From a virus: a stretch of 64,000 bases of DNA. Below are positions 1 through 7,802 of the stretch, in pieces. Below the pieces are notes generated by a model. The model ran no database searches. It saw only the letters and a list, made by a program, of their open reading frames with translations, and was not told the DNA's origin. The position numbers were made by a program, and so were the translations under genes. The stretch is taken from IMG/VR virus record IMGVR_UViG_3300024999_000029, positions 186,001 through 250,000 of that record; one strand, 5' to 3'. Every line of letters begins with the position of its first letter. The stretch's first letter is position 1.

Positions 1-40
1 CTAAACAATCTTGGTTATATATCTTGTTTAACTCAATCAT
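1..40 (-). CDS. N-terminus of a probable DNA methyltransferase (cut by window edge)
   Basis: Only the first 13 codons are in the window, reading MIELNKIYNQDCL. That opening is typical of phage N6-adenine or N4-cytosine DNA methyltransferases, which usually continue with an EGM...DPPY region. A GAGG ribosome-binding site precedes the ATG, and a TTTTATATTTT box (54-64) lies just upstream. The assignment rests on a very short N-terminus and is tentative. Confidence 0.45.
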   Translation of the reverse strand, partial: MIELNKIYNQDCL

Positions 41-94
41 TTATACCTCGTTATTTTATATTTTATTTAATTAAGACAGAACGAGAATTTGATA

Positions 95-241
95 TTAATT
101 TAAACTATAATGCATAAAACTCATTGCTGAAATTAAAAACGCAACTCCCATTTCAACTTTGTTAGGACAATATCCAAAGAACAACGATACAAATAAAATT
201 AAATAGTATAAACAAAATAGTATATTTAAAACCTTACCCAT
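95..241 (-). CDS. Small membrane protein
   Basis: This 48-residue gene follows an AAAGGAG site 6 bases before its ATG. The product is mostly hydrophobic, with one segment at about residues 5-24 and another at about 33-45 around a short NKVE turn, so two membrane spans are likely. Function unknown. It stands between the methyltransferase start and the next hypothetical gene on the same strand. Confidence 0.6.
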   Translation of the reverse strand: MGKVLNILFCLYYLILFVSLFFGYCPNKVEMGVAFLISAMSFMHYSLN

Positions 242-277
242 AGTTTTCTCCTTTCCATAAAAATCCGATTTTATTAA

Positions 278-649
278 TTATATTATTGATGGAAAATAAA
301 GCTCATTTGCTAATACGCTTTCTAATACTTTAAGATAAACTCCTAATTCACTATCTGAATGAAAATAGTATTCTTTAATCCACCTATCTAATTCTTTGTC
401 ATAGTTTTTAATTATTCCTTGGTACTTTTTATTTTTTGACGGACAAATATCTTTAAGGCTGCCTTTGCATGATTGATAACAATTATATCCTTCTTTACTT
501 TCACATTTATTTATTTCTAATCTTCTTGTATCTGACCTAAGTAATGTATAAACCATTGTCTTAATATCTTCTTCTACTTGCTTTTTAACCGCTTTTTGCT
601 TATAAACTCTTGCTTGATAATAATAATCCTTATTGTCTGTTCCTATCAT
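278..649 (-). CDS. Hypothetical protein with four cysteines
   Basis: A 123-residue, mostly helical and charged protein that I do not recognise. Cysteines at residues 49, 57, 61 and 69 are clustered and could bind a metal. The start is supported by AGGAGG eight bases upstream, itself preceded by the AAAATATAAAA box at 663-673. No neighbour gives a functional hint. Confidence 0.7.
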   Translation of the reverse strand: MIGTDNKDYYYQARVYKQKAVKKQVEEDIKTMVYTLLRSDTRRLEINKCESKEGYNCYQSCKGSLKDICPSKNKKYQGIIKNYDKELDRWIKEYYFHSDSELGVYLKVLESVLANELYFPSII

Positions 650-689
650 GATATCCTCCTTATTTTATATTTTAATTAAAAGTCTTATT

Positions 690-836
690 TTATTTATATT
701 CCCAATTTGCAATATATGGCTGTCTCATTGCCTGTTTTAACCATTCCTGAAAATCTGATTCAATTATGTTTTCTGGAGTTTGTTCAACATAATCCATTTC
801 TTTTTCGACACAACAACATTTAAAAATAATTTTCAT
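690..836 (-). CDS. Small hypothetical protein
   Basis: A 48-residue ORF with a good site (AAAAGGAG, 7 bases before ATG) and an AAAATATAAAA box at 847-857. It begins MKIIFKCCCVEKE; the Cys-Cys-Cys run is its only striking feature, followed by an acidic middle and a Trp-containing tail. Function unknown. It fills the gap between two longer genes, which supports it being real. Confidence 0.6.
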   Translation of the reverse strand: MKIIFKCCCVEKEMDYVEQTPENIIESDFQEWLKQAMRQPYIANWEYK

Positions 837-873
837 AATAAACTCCTTTTATATTTTGAATCAAAATCATATT

Positions 874-1284
874 TTAAAGCATAGACTCAATTTCATTAAG
901 CTCAAGTTCAACCTTTTTACCATCGGATAATAGCTTTAAAAGTTTATCTTCCATCAATTTAAGATTATTTTCTTCTGCTTTTCGTGAAAGAATTGCAATT
1001 CTAGATTTAATATCGGTGATCCAATCTTCTACCTTATATCCACTAATCACATATTCGTCCAATACACCTAAATCTTTTGCGGAAAGCACATAGGAGTTTA
1101 GTTTAATCATAATTGAAATCAAATCTGGTCTTGCCAAAACCTGAATATTATATCTTACAGCATCTACCTCTAGAGAACAATTTGTAACTGGCGAAAACCT
1201 TGTTGATTTACTCAATTGGGCTTTTTTACTTTCTATTTGCTTCTTTAAAAGCATAATCCTTTGGTCATTTGTTTCATTATTCAT
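874..1284 (-). CDS. Hypothetical helical protein
   Basis: A 136-residue protein rich in Lys, Glu and Leu, predicted by eye to be helical, with a likely coiled coil at both ends (about residues 1-30 and 100-136). No motif is recognised. Its start lies three bases downstream of the stop of the 366-residue gene, so the two are probably translated as a unit. Confidence 0.7.
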   Translation of the reverse strand: MNNETNDQRIMLLKKQIESKKAQLSKSTRFSPVTNCSLEVDAVRYNIQVLARPDLISIMIKLNSYVLSAKDLGVLDEYVISGYKVEDWITDIKSRIAILSRKAEENNLKLMEDKLLKLLSDGKKVELELNEIESML

Positions 1285-1286
1285 AA

Positions 1287-2387
1287 TTAACTTTTATCCT
1301 TTCTATATAATTTATTGTTTTTTAAATATTGACACTTCAATGATGGTTTAAAATTATTATAAATTTCTTCTATAGTCCCACTAAATAAAGGCTCTACGAA
1401 AATAGACTTTCTATTACTTCTCCAATAATCACCTTCATAAGTATAATCATTTTGATTTTTAGGACGAACATAAAATCCATTTTTATTTTTGAGTTCTGTG
1501 TCATTTAGTCTGCTATATTTTTTAACTTCAAACTTTTCATATTGCCCATTTATATTTCCATAAAAAATACGATACTGCCAATAAGAATTTTCATCCTTAT
1601 ATTGCAATTCAAAATCTTCTAATGACCTTAATTCAAAAGTATCTTTACTTACATCATAAGGAGAATAATAAGAATTGCATTCTAACTTATCAAATATTTC
1701 TGAATAATTACTTACACATCTATCATCAATACAAGAAATTAATTTCCCGCCAATGCTTTTATGTTCTATAAAACTAATATCCTTATCTTGTTTACAAAAC
1801 CAAAAACGTAATCCTTCATTTTCTCCATAATAGCCATAACTATCAAATCTACCCATATAAATAATTTCTTCATTTTTATTTGTCAGGTATGTTGCTCCAA
1901 TAATTAAATCTTTTGTCTTAATGTAATTTTTAGAATAAATTAATTTATTAAATTCAATAAGTTCTTTATAATCTGGAGAATCTGTTGGAATTAAAATTAA
2001 GTCCTTTCCATCCCAACCATATACGAAATCACCTTCTAACCCCTTACCTTTTGTCGAGGTAGTGTTTTCTAGAATATACAACAAGTTAGGAATAGTAATT
2101 TCAAACTCAAACCCTCTAGGGTCATAAACTCTACAATATGTCTGCCGATGATTCCAGCCAGTATCATACCCACCAGCTTTCTTATTAAGAACAAATCCAG
2201 ATGTCGGCACATTCTTAGCTATAACATTCTCTATTTTGTCATCTCTCCAGCTATTCCATGATGTTTCTTTTCTTAATACTCCTTTCTGGTCATAATAAAT
2301 TATGTAAGCTAACTTTTTTGTATATGTGTCACTTCTGTTTTGAAAGCCTACATTGATTTTTTCTGGAATAAAAATATTACTTTTCAT
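1287..2387 (-). CDS. Conserved large-phage hypothetical protein
   Basis: A 366-residue protein. The N-terminal third contains blocks I associate with an uncharacterised protein found in several large Firmicutes phages: KKLAYIIYYD (about 25-34), SGFVLNKKAGGY (about 63-74) and WNHRQTYCRVYDPRGFEFEI (about 78-97). The rest is rich in Tyr, Trp and charged residues, with no membrane segment. The start has GAGGAG upstream. Function unknown; the resemblance is from memory and unverified. Confidence 0.75.
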   Translation of the reverse strand: MKSNIFIPEKINVGFQNRSDTYTKKLAYIIYYDQKGVLRKETSWNSWRDDKIENVIAKNVPTSGFVLNKKAGGYDTGWNHRQTYCRVYDPRGFEFEITIPNLLYILENTTSTKGKGLEGDFVYGWDGKDLILIPTDSPDYKELIEFNKLIYSKNYIKTKDLIIGATYLTNKNEEIIYMGRFDSYGYYGENEGLRFWFCKQDKDISFIEHKSIGGKLISCIDDRCVSNYSEIFDKLECNSYYSPYDVSKDTFELRSLEDFELQYKDENSYWQYRIFYGNINGQYEKFEVKKYSRLNDTELKNKNGFYVRPKNQNDYTYEGDYWRSNRKSIFVEPLFSGTIEEIYNNFKPSLKCQYLKNNKLYRKDKS

Positions 2388-2426
2388 ATATTCTCCTCTC
2401 TTTTATATTTCAATCAAAAGCACACT

Positions 2427-3107
2427 TTATATAGATTTTGCCTTTTTACAATCATACCTTATCCATAAATAAATCTTATAATATCTTTCATAATTATATT
2501 TTCTATTATCAATATTGTACCAATTGTTTAAACTTGTCGTGTGCTTTTCGCTATTGCATACCCTACAACTCGGAATACAATTTTTAATATCATTTCTACC
2601 ATCATCTATAACATGCTCTTTATGTAATTGTTGTTTGAATTTATTTTTATGTTCTTCTTCTGTAAACCCACAGTACGCGCAAGCATTATTAAAATATTCT
2701 TTACAAGCTTCCCATTGTTCTACAGATAATTTATGATTTTTACTTCTTCTTTTACGACCATATATTTTATATTTTTGTTTTCCATTTTCCGACTGTCTAT
2801 ATTTTTTACGTAAATCTGACACATATTCTATATTTTTATAATAATACTCTTTATTTGTTTCTAATGTAGCTTTTTTATTATTCTTATAATGATTTCTACG
2901 ATATTCTAATGCTTCATTACCACGCTTCTCTTGCCTTTGTTTTGCTTGTTCTATCATTATGTCTTTATGATTTTCATAATATATCTCGTTTATTTCTTTT
3001 TGACATTTCTTACAGATATTATTTAACCCATCTTTAATGTTTGCTCGCTTTCCAAAGTATTCTAAGGTAGCTGGATAATTTTCCTTACATGTTTTGCATG
3101 TTTTCAT
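2427..3107 (-). CDS. HNH homing endonuclease with N-terminal zinc ribbon
   Basis: A 226-residue free-standing HNH nuclease, which would nick or cut phage DNA and spread by homing. The N-terminus has two CxxC pairs (CKTCKENYPATLEYF ... CKKC, about 4-36), the middle is a long basic helix, and the C-terminal HNH core has CAYCGFTEE, LHKEHVIDDGRND and CRVCN (about 142-188). The four cysteines and the His-Asn-His set are intact. Two close paralogues lie at 26246-26914 and 33886-34539. Unlike most genes here it lacks an AAAATATAAAA box upstream, as expected for an inserted gene. Confidence 0.9.
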   Translation of the reverse strand: MKTCKTCKENYPATLEYFGKRANIKDGLNNICKKCQKEINEIYYENHKDIMIEQAKQRQEKRGNEALEYRRNHYKNNKKATLETNKEYYYKNIEYVSDLRKKYRQSENGKQKYKIYGRKRRSKNHKLSVEQWEACKEYFNNACAYCGFTEEEHKNKFKQQLHKEHVIDDGRNDIKNCIPSCRVCNSEKHTTSLNNWYNIDNRKYNYERYYKIYLWIRYDCKKAKSI

Positions 3108-3166
3108 TAATCATTTTACATCTCCAATCTCTACGAAAGAGTTATTTGGTTGAAATTTTATATAAT

Positions 3167-3379
3167 TCATTTAAATTCCAAACCATAGTTTTCTGCAAAT
3201 GTATCTAAATGGGCAGCTAAAAAATCAAGCAATTCTCTGAAAAATGTATCATCATCATGCATTAATTCCACCGCATTATCAATTCCTTCTTGAGTCCATT
3301 CATACTTCTTACCATTTTCTTCTGGCAACCATTCAAATAAAAGTTTTAAAGTTATTTTCATTGCATCTCTTGTACTCAT
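3167..3379 (-). CDS. Small acidic hypothetical protein
   Basis: A 70-residue protein rich in Asp, Glu, Leu and Phe, probably all helix. No cysteines, no membrane segment, no recognised family. The start follows GAGAGGAG by about six bases. Confidence 0.6.
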   Translation of the reverse strand: MSTRDAMKITLKLLFEWLPEENGKKYEWTQEGIDNAVELMHDDDTFFRELLDFLAAHLDTFAENYGLEFK

Positions 3380-3415
3380 ACCTAATCTCCTCTCAATATA
3401 AATTCTCTAATTTAT

Positions 3416-3580
3416 TTACTTTTGTTCAATATACTTCAATTTTTCAAATGTGTCTAAATCAGGATTTATAGTCATCAATACTTCCCATAATACAGTTTGA
3501 TAATCTGAATTATCATCAAAGTATATAACATTATTTGCAATTCTATAAATTTCGTCTAGCTTTTCTTTTACATCTAACAT
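3416..3580 (-). CDS. Small hypothetical protein
   Basis: A 54-residue acidic helical protein starting MLDVKEKLDEIYR, with GGAG upstream. Its first codons overlap the end of the following zinc-finger-like gene by seven bases, which suggests translational coupling. No function can be assigned. Confidence 0.6.
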   Translation of the reverse strand: MLDVKEKLDEIYRIANNVIYFDDNSDYQTVLWEVLMTINPDLDTFEKLKYIEQK

Positions 3581-3906
3581 AACTCCTCCATATCCATGTC
3601 ATAACTAACATAAGCATTAAAAATATCATTATCAAAAAACTTTTCTTCAATTAATCCACCTATAAAACAATTAAACTCATAATCTTCTACATCTGGTTTA
3701 ACATTATGAGAAATATCATAGCAATTTTCTCTTTCAAAGTACTCCCATTGAATTTTAATATCGGAATATTGTGATTTTACTTTTTCAATAAATTCCGCTA
3801 TTACTCTTTCAGTTAACTTATGTTTCTCTTCACACTTAATAGCTTGTTCTTCAGAGTAATACTTTTCTGAACATATATCACATTCATGATAAGTAACTTT
3901 TTTCAT
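3574..3906 (-). CDS. Zinc-finger-like hypothetical protein
   Basis: A 110-residue protein. I place the start at 3906 because GGAGGG lies five bases before that ATG; a longer ORF to 3933 would absorb the ribosome-binding site. Residues about 5-25 hold CDIC followed by a second Cys and a His (a C2CH-type metal site). The rest is acidic with a putative FExEN segment. Small phage DNA- or RNA-binding proteins often have this layout, but the role is unknown. Confidence 0.65.
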   Translation of the reverse strand: MKKVTYHECDICSEKYYSEEQAIKCEEKHKLTERVIAEFIEKVKSQYSDIKIQWEYFERENCYDISHNVKPDVEDYEFNCFIGGLIEEKFFDNDIFNAYVSYDMDMEELC

Positions 3907-3936
3907 ATGCCCTCCAATCTCAATCAAATGCAAGGT

Positions 3937-4164
3937 TTATTTAGTTTTTATAAAGAATATCTTTTTATAATCTAATGGTTTCATTTTCGATGACAAGTCA
4001 ATTAAAAGTAATGTTAAAGGGATTGCAATGTTCATACAGGGTATAAATATTACAAATATTGAAAGTCCCACTGGGGAATACTGAACATTTATCCCATAAA
4101 TAAAATATAATCTAAAAATTAAATAAGAAATTATTATTGATATCAAATAAATAATCGTAAACAT
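3937..4164 (-). CDS. Small membrane protein
   Basis: A 75-residue protein with two clear hydrophobic segments (about 3-23 and 31-54) and a Lys-rich C-terminal tail, so both ends are probably cytoplasmic. A GGGGGAG site precedes the start. It could be a superinfection-exclusion or holin-like protein, but nothing specific supports either. Confidence 0.6.
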   Translation of the reverse strand: MFTIIYLISIIISYLIFRLYFIYGINVQYSPVGLSIFVIFIPCMNIAIPLTLLLIDLSSKMKPLDYKKIFFIKTK

Positions 4165-4202
4165 TTATTTCTCCCCCTCTGTGTTTGATTAAAACACAAT
4201 TT

Positions 4203-4484
4203 TTATTTAGATTTTCTATGTAGATTTTCAATAATTATATTTAAAAAGTTACTATTTCTAATACCAGCGATTGTTTTGCAAATCCATTCTTTAATAAGTT
4301 CACCTCTTGGGTCAGTTAAAGAACTCCATTTCATTGATAACTCTTCTAAAATTTGTGATAAAGGCTTATATTCATTTTCGTTTACTCTTACAGTTATACC
4401 TAAATTAGATAATACAATTTCGCAATTTTTTATATTCTCATTATAATTATTTTCTATATTTTCAAATATTTCATCGTTGTTCAT
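4203..4484 (-). CDS. Hypothetical protein
   Basis: A 93-residue, acidic, Asn-rich and helical protein with no recognised motif. A single Trp-Cys pair sits near residue 75. The start follows GAGGTG. Confidence 0.6.
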   Translation of the reverse strand: MNNDEIFENIENNYNENIKNCEIVLSNLGITVRVNENEYKPLSQILEELSMKWSSLTDPRGELIKEWICKTIAGIRNSNFLNIIIENLHRKSK

Positions 4485-4524
4485 TATTCACACCTCACTT
4501 TTCTCAATAAATCATAAAATTTAT

Positions 4525-4782
4525 TTAAAATCCTTCTTCAATTCTTCCGCCAAAAACCATATCTACTGCAACAATGCTTCTTTCAAAACCATCAATAACT
4601 CCTTTTAGATATTCTGTATCAGATATTTGTTCTCTTGCTAATTCCATAAATTGATATATAAAATTCTTGAAACTTTTAATATCTGCTTCATAAAACTCTA
4701 AAGCATCACTAACCGTAAATAGTTCACAATCAAACTCTTCCTCTAGTGGTATAAGTTTCTCACACAATTCTTTATCCATCAT
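4525..4782 (-). CDS. Acidic hypothetical protein
   Basis: An 85-residue protein with many Glu and Asp residues (two ATG codons in a row open the gene; the first is ten bases from AGGAG). The composition, acidic and helical with few basic residues, resembles phage DNA-mimic or anti-defence proteins, but that is a guess. Confidence 0.6.
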   Translation of the reverse strand: MMDKELCEKLIPLEEEFDCELFTVSDALEFYEADIKSFKNFIYQFMELAREQISDTEYLKGVIDGFERSIVAVDMVFGGRIEEGF

Positions 4783-4818
4783 AAATTAATTTCTCCTTTT
4801 CTATATAAAACCAATTTT

Positions 4819-5007
4819 TTATCTAATTACTTCATTTTCAAACTTTTTTAATTCTTCTAGCATTTTATTGTCTTCGTAATAAAAAGGATCTTTTTCTAAA
4901 TAGTTCAACCAATTGAGCATAAATTGTCCAAATCTCCAGTTAGGGACTTTGTTCCAAACTCTTTCAATCTCACTTAAAAATGGCTTTATTTTTTCTGGAT
5001 TTCTCAA
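4819..5007 (-). CDS. Small hypothetical protein with TTG start
   Basis: A 62-residue protein opening with TTG, seven bases after AAGGAG. The ATG visible just before it is out of frame and followed at once by a stop. Aromatic rich (WRFGQFMLNWLNYLEKDPFYYED), so probably a folded small domain. An AAAATATAAAA box lies at 5024-5034. Confidence 0.55.
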   Translation of the reverse strand: MRNPEKIKPFLSEIERVWNKVPNWRFGQFMLNWLNYLEKDPFYYEDNKMLEELKKFENEVIR

Positions 5008-5111
5008 AACATCACTCCTTAACTTTTATATTTTAGATTGAGAACTATATAAACTCATTACAAGTCATTTTTAAAAGGAAGGGGTAAAATAATACCCCGT
5101 ATAATTACGTT

Positions 5112-5327
5112 TTATGAATGCCCTAATTGCTCCCAATAATCAGTGTCTATTTTTTCTTTCTGTTGAATACTAAAGCCTTTGATGTCATTGAAATTGAATA
5201 CTATAACTATATAGCCATTAGCATCATTAAAATCTGTTTTATTTGATGATAATAGAACACGTAAGGCTTCTACTGCATCCACAATTTGCTGACTATTAAC
5301 TAATAAAGAACAATTCGCTTTAAACAT
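5112..5327 (-). CDS. Small hypothetical protein
   Basis: A 71-residue protein with one Cys, a central hydrophobic strand (YIVIVFNF) and a C-terminal charged helix. AGGAGG precedes the ATG. No recognised family. Confidence 0.6.
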   Translation of the reverse strand: MFKANCSLLVNSQQIVDAVEALRVLLSSNKTDFNDANGYIVIVFNFNDIKGFSIQQKEKIDTDYWEQLGHS

Positions 5328-5343
5328 TTTTTTAACCTCCTTT

Positions 5344-5532
5344 TTAATTAAACGTCATTTCAATATGGCAGTGGTTATCACTGAGCGAAGACACTAAAAT
5401 AGTTGAATTTCCAAACTTTATTCGCCTACAATCTCCGTTGACAACCTCCACTTTCTTTAATTCATTAATCGCTCCCACAATTTTGATTAATTGTCTGGCT
5501 AATTTTCTTTCCACTACATCTTTATCTGTCAT
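5344..5532 (-). CDS. Small hypothetical protein
   Basis: A 62-residue protein. The start at 5532 is chosen because GGAGGTG lies seven bases before its ATG; a GTG three codons earlier overlaps that site. A helical N-terminus is followed by strands ending SDNHCHIEMTF, where Cys-His pairs might bind metal. Function unknown. Confidence 0.55.
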   Translation of the reverse strand: MTDKDVVERKLARQLIKIVGAINELKKVEVVNGDCRRIKFGNSTILVSSLSDNHCHIEMTFN

Positions 5533-5621
5533 ACTTTTCACCTCCTTGAAGTAATAACTTCAATTATTTTAAACGACCCACTTAAAGTGTAATTTATATC
5601 AAAGGTTGTTGTCTGTTAATT

Positions 5622-5768
5622 TTATTGCGACCATTCTGATCCTCTTATTTTTTTCATTGTAGAAATATAATTCTCTATGTATTTTTTATAATCATATGTT
5701 TCTTTTAATATTATTTTTCTTACTGTAAACGGACTTTCTTCCCACATTTTTTCAAAATATGTACTCAT
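5622..5768 (-). CDS. Small hypothetical protein
   Basis: A 48-residue ORF beginning MSTYFEKMWEESPFTV with AAGAGG upstream and an AAAATATAAAA box at 5783-5793. Highly charged, probably helical. No function assigned. Confidence 0.55.
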   Translation of the reverse strand: MSTYFEKMWEESPFTVRKIILKETYDYKKYIENYISTMKKIRGSEWSQ

Positions 5769-5796
5769 TTTTTACCTCTTTATTTTATATTTTAGT

Positions 5797-5970
5797 TCAC
5801 TGAATTATTGCTAAAATTTTATCTACAGCTTTATCTACATCTATATTTCGTAACTGTTTTTGTTTTTGATATTTTAAAATTCCATAAACTTTATCAGCTC
5901 TCGTCGCAAAATTGCTTTTACGTGTTACTTGTTTACCAATCCTAGTAGGATTACGACTTATATTCCTCAT
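5797..5970 (-). CDS. Small basic protein
   Basis: A 57-residue protein with a very basic N-terminal half (many Arg and Lys) and a helical C-terminus, preceded by GGAGGG. The charge suggests nucleic-acid binding; there is no recognised domain. Confidence 0.55.
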   Translation of the reverse strand: MRNISRNPTRIGKQVTRKSNFATRADKVYGILKYQKQKQLRNIDVDKAVDKILAIIQ

Positions 5971-5988
5971 ATTCCCTCCAAAATTACA

Positions 5989-6237
5989 TTAAATACTCAA
6001 ATATTCTACTGAATAATCACTCCAGCCAATTATTTCAATTGCAGAATTTGCTTTTAATTTTAAGTCATCGTCATAAGCATTCATATAATAATCAAGCTTA
6101 AATTGAAAATTATCATATGGATTCACAATAACTTATGGCTTGTTTAGATTTGGTAGTTTAACTCCAATAAAAATGTACTCATTTTCTTTTTTAATGCTCG
6201 CCTCAATGAAACTCTTTAGTCTTTCTTTTTGTGTCAT
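5989..6237 (-). pseudogene. Small conserved phage gene interrupted by an in-frame TAA
   Basis: Reading from the ATG at 6237 (GGAG upstream) gives 34 codons, a TAA at 6135-6133, then 47 more open codons to a second TAA at 5989. The part after the stop (VIVNPYDNFQFKLDYYMNAY ... IIGWSDY) looks like a normal protein tail, and the two halves are in the same frame. The simplest reading is a GAA-to-TAA nonsense change. Either the gene is dead or only the 34-residue fragment is made. I recall similar NP-x-ENF-x-KLEYY proteins in other phages, unverified. Confidence 0.6.
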
Positions 6238-6284
6238 TGTTTATATTCTCCTTTATATTTTTATTAAAACTGCTATTTTAATCT

Positions 6285-6500
6285 AACTTCATATTCTTTG
6301 TTCTATACTTTAAGTTACTTAGTGATAAAGAATCAAATTTATCACAATCCATTCTGGATTTTCATGTTGATTCACTAAAAACTCGCAGGAGGGTGTAGTC
6401 TTAACTAAATCCTATCTGCATTTCAGATTTAGTTACTTTACTAGCTTTTTCATCTGCCCCAATGGATTACACTTAAAGTACAGGATAAAGAATATGAAAT
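6285..6500 (-). ncRNA. Candidate structured RNA of about 210 nt
   Basis: No gene fits here. The block is closed by two consecutive perfect long-range helices: 6288-6299 with 6487-6498 (12 bp) and 6306-6315 with 6471-6480 (10 bp). Inside are perfect hairpins 6322-6329/6338-6345 (8 bp), 6346-6351/6355-6360 (6 bp) and 6403-6411/6426-6434 (9 bp). Such nested pairing marks a folded RNA. The strand is taken from the flanking genes. It could be a riboswitch-like leader or a free RNA; I do not recognise the family. Its 6385-6400 segment resembles 7045-7060 in the larger RNA next door. Confidence 0.65.
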
Positions 6501-6523
6501 TTTCAATAAGTTATTGTTTTGAT

Positions 6524-6772
6524 TTAAACTTTCTTAGCCTTTGAAATATCAATATAGTATTCTTCTCCAACTTCAAATTCTTCGGCTTCTTCAAATTCTT
6601 CTTTTTTATCATATAAATAAATATCTCTTTTACAAGCATTACAAACGCCATATGTATTTATTTTATCATTTTCTTTATGAAAGCAATTTGAACCGCAACC
6701 ACAGGCGTTCCTTTTACCTCTGATAAAAAATGATTCAATTTCACCATCTAATAATTTGATTTTTCTATTCAT
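6524..6772 (-). CDS. Small zinc-ribbon protein
   Basis: An 82-residue protein with CGCGSNCFH (about 23-31) and CNACK (about 44-48), a four-Cys metal site, followed by an acidic Glu-rich stretch and a short basic tail. It lies between the two candidate structured RNAs, so a role with them is conceivable but unproven. The start follows AAGAGG. Confidence 0.65.
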   Translation of the reverse strand: MNRKIKLLDGEIESFFIRGKRNACGCGSNCFHKENDKINTYGVCNACKRDIYLYDKKEEFEEAEEFEVGEEYYIDISKAKKV

Positions 6773-6789
6773 AATTACCTCTTATTAAA

Positions 6790-7265
6790 TTTAAAATAAT
6801 ATAAGCATTTGAACAAAATTATTGTGGCTGGAGGGATTGGCTACCCTCAAAGATGTTACTATGGCTCTAATAATCTACACTAACGCTATAATACGTTACG
6901 CCTGTCACCTAGGACTCTAGCCACCATGTAGGAACATACGGGATGTTCTCACGCCTCGATTATTAGCTTAACCATTACTTCGCATCGGATTATTGTCTTA
7001 ACCGCCTTTAATTTGGCTACAGCCACATGAATAATTTGTAACTAGCAGGGCGGTGTATCCTGCATCTCTTTATCATAGCTCCCTATCTCATTTTATTGAG
7101 CGATTAACGTTTGTTAACGGAAGGGTTGATAGCAACCATTTCTATCCTTAGTTACAAATTTAAGTCCCGACATCTAAACACATTAGCCATTTCCACTATT
7201 CTAATGCCAAACTCAGTCAGGTGTTTCGCTTTTCACAGTGGTTTGTGTCAGCTAGTTTAATAAAA
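6790..7265 (-). ncRNA. Candidate large ornate RNA of about 475 nt
   Basis: This gene-free block is clearly richer in G and C than its surroundings. It contains many perfect helices: 7033-7044 with 7149-7160 (12 bp, long range), 6867-6875 with 6958-6966 (9 bp, long range), and local hairpins 6831-6848, 6881-6898, 6932-6948, 7014-7025, 7045-7063, 7087-7100, 7128-7146, 7181-7206, with 7176-7180 pairing 7222-7226. No ORF of useful size is present. Size, phage location and ornate pairing recall the GOLLD and ROOL classes, but I cannot match either consensus. Co-directional genes and GNRA-like loops favour the minus strand. Confidence 0.75.
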
Positions 7266-7273
7266 TTGTCCTT

Positions 7274-7801
7274 TTATCTTGATATTAAAAACTTATCAAC
7301 AGCTTCTTGCACCTTATCTAATCCTTCTTCTACTGGTATGTAGGCATCAAAGTTATAATAATCCAAATCAATTTCACTTAGATGATTCTGCTGTTCTTTT
7401 GAGAGTGGACTTATTAATCCTTTTCTCACTACTCTTACAGACATTTCTTCAAAATCTGGAGAGTTCATGATATTAATTTCATTCTTAAATCTAGTATCTG
7501 GAATTATGATTACGTCATATTCCCTACCAAAAGTTTTAATAAACTCTCTCACAACATTAACCCATACGTCAGGATTCACATTTCTACCCTCATCAGTGCC
7601 AATGCGCTGCAAGATTGTGCGTCCAATATCATCTTTTTCGCCATTCCAGCCGAAATACTCTTTACATATAAATTTGAGATAATCCGCATAATGAATGATT
7701 AGTACATTTTTATCTTCTTGAAAAAGTTGTTTCTTTATCATTTTAGCTATAGTGTCTTTTCCTGAATTCGCCTTGCCACTAATAAATAATATTAAAGACA
7801 T
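7274..7801 (-). CDS. Deoxynucleoside monophosphate kinase
   Basis: A 175-residue P-loop kinase that would convert dNMPs to dNDPs for phage DNA synthesis, as T4 gp1 does. The Walker A motif GKANSGKDT is at residues 9-17, followed by a lid and substrate region (FGWNGEKDDIGRTILQRIGTDEGR) and PDTRFKNEI, typical of the phage dNMP-kinase family. The length is near the family norm. GGAGG precedes the ATG. The gene is followed by the large structured RNA and preceded two bases upstream by an HNH gene. Confidence 0.85.
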   Translation of the reverse strand: MSLILFISGKANSGKDTIAKMIKKQLFQEDKNVLIIHYADYLKFICKEYFGWNGEKDDIGRTILQRIGTDEGRNVNPDVWVNVVREFIKTFGREYDVIIIPDTRFKNEINIMNSPDFEEMSVRVVRKGLISPLSKEQQNHLSEIDLDYYNFDAYIPVEEGLDKVQEAVDKFLISR

Positions 7802-7802
7802 T

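Noticed and set aside
6133-6135. Reassigned TAA stop codon
   Set aside because: Nearly all genes here end in TAA; only one gene has an internal one, so a mutation is more likely than recoding.
6285-7265. Group I intron in the RNA-like blocks
   Set aside because: I looked for the P, Q, R and S core elements and split exons and did not find them; the flanking genes are intact and not split.
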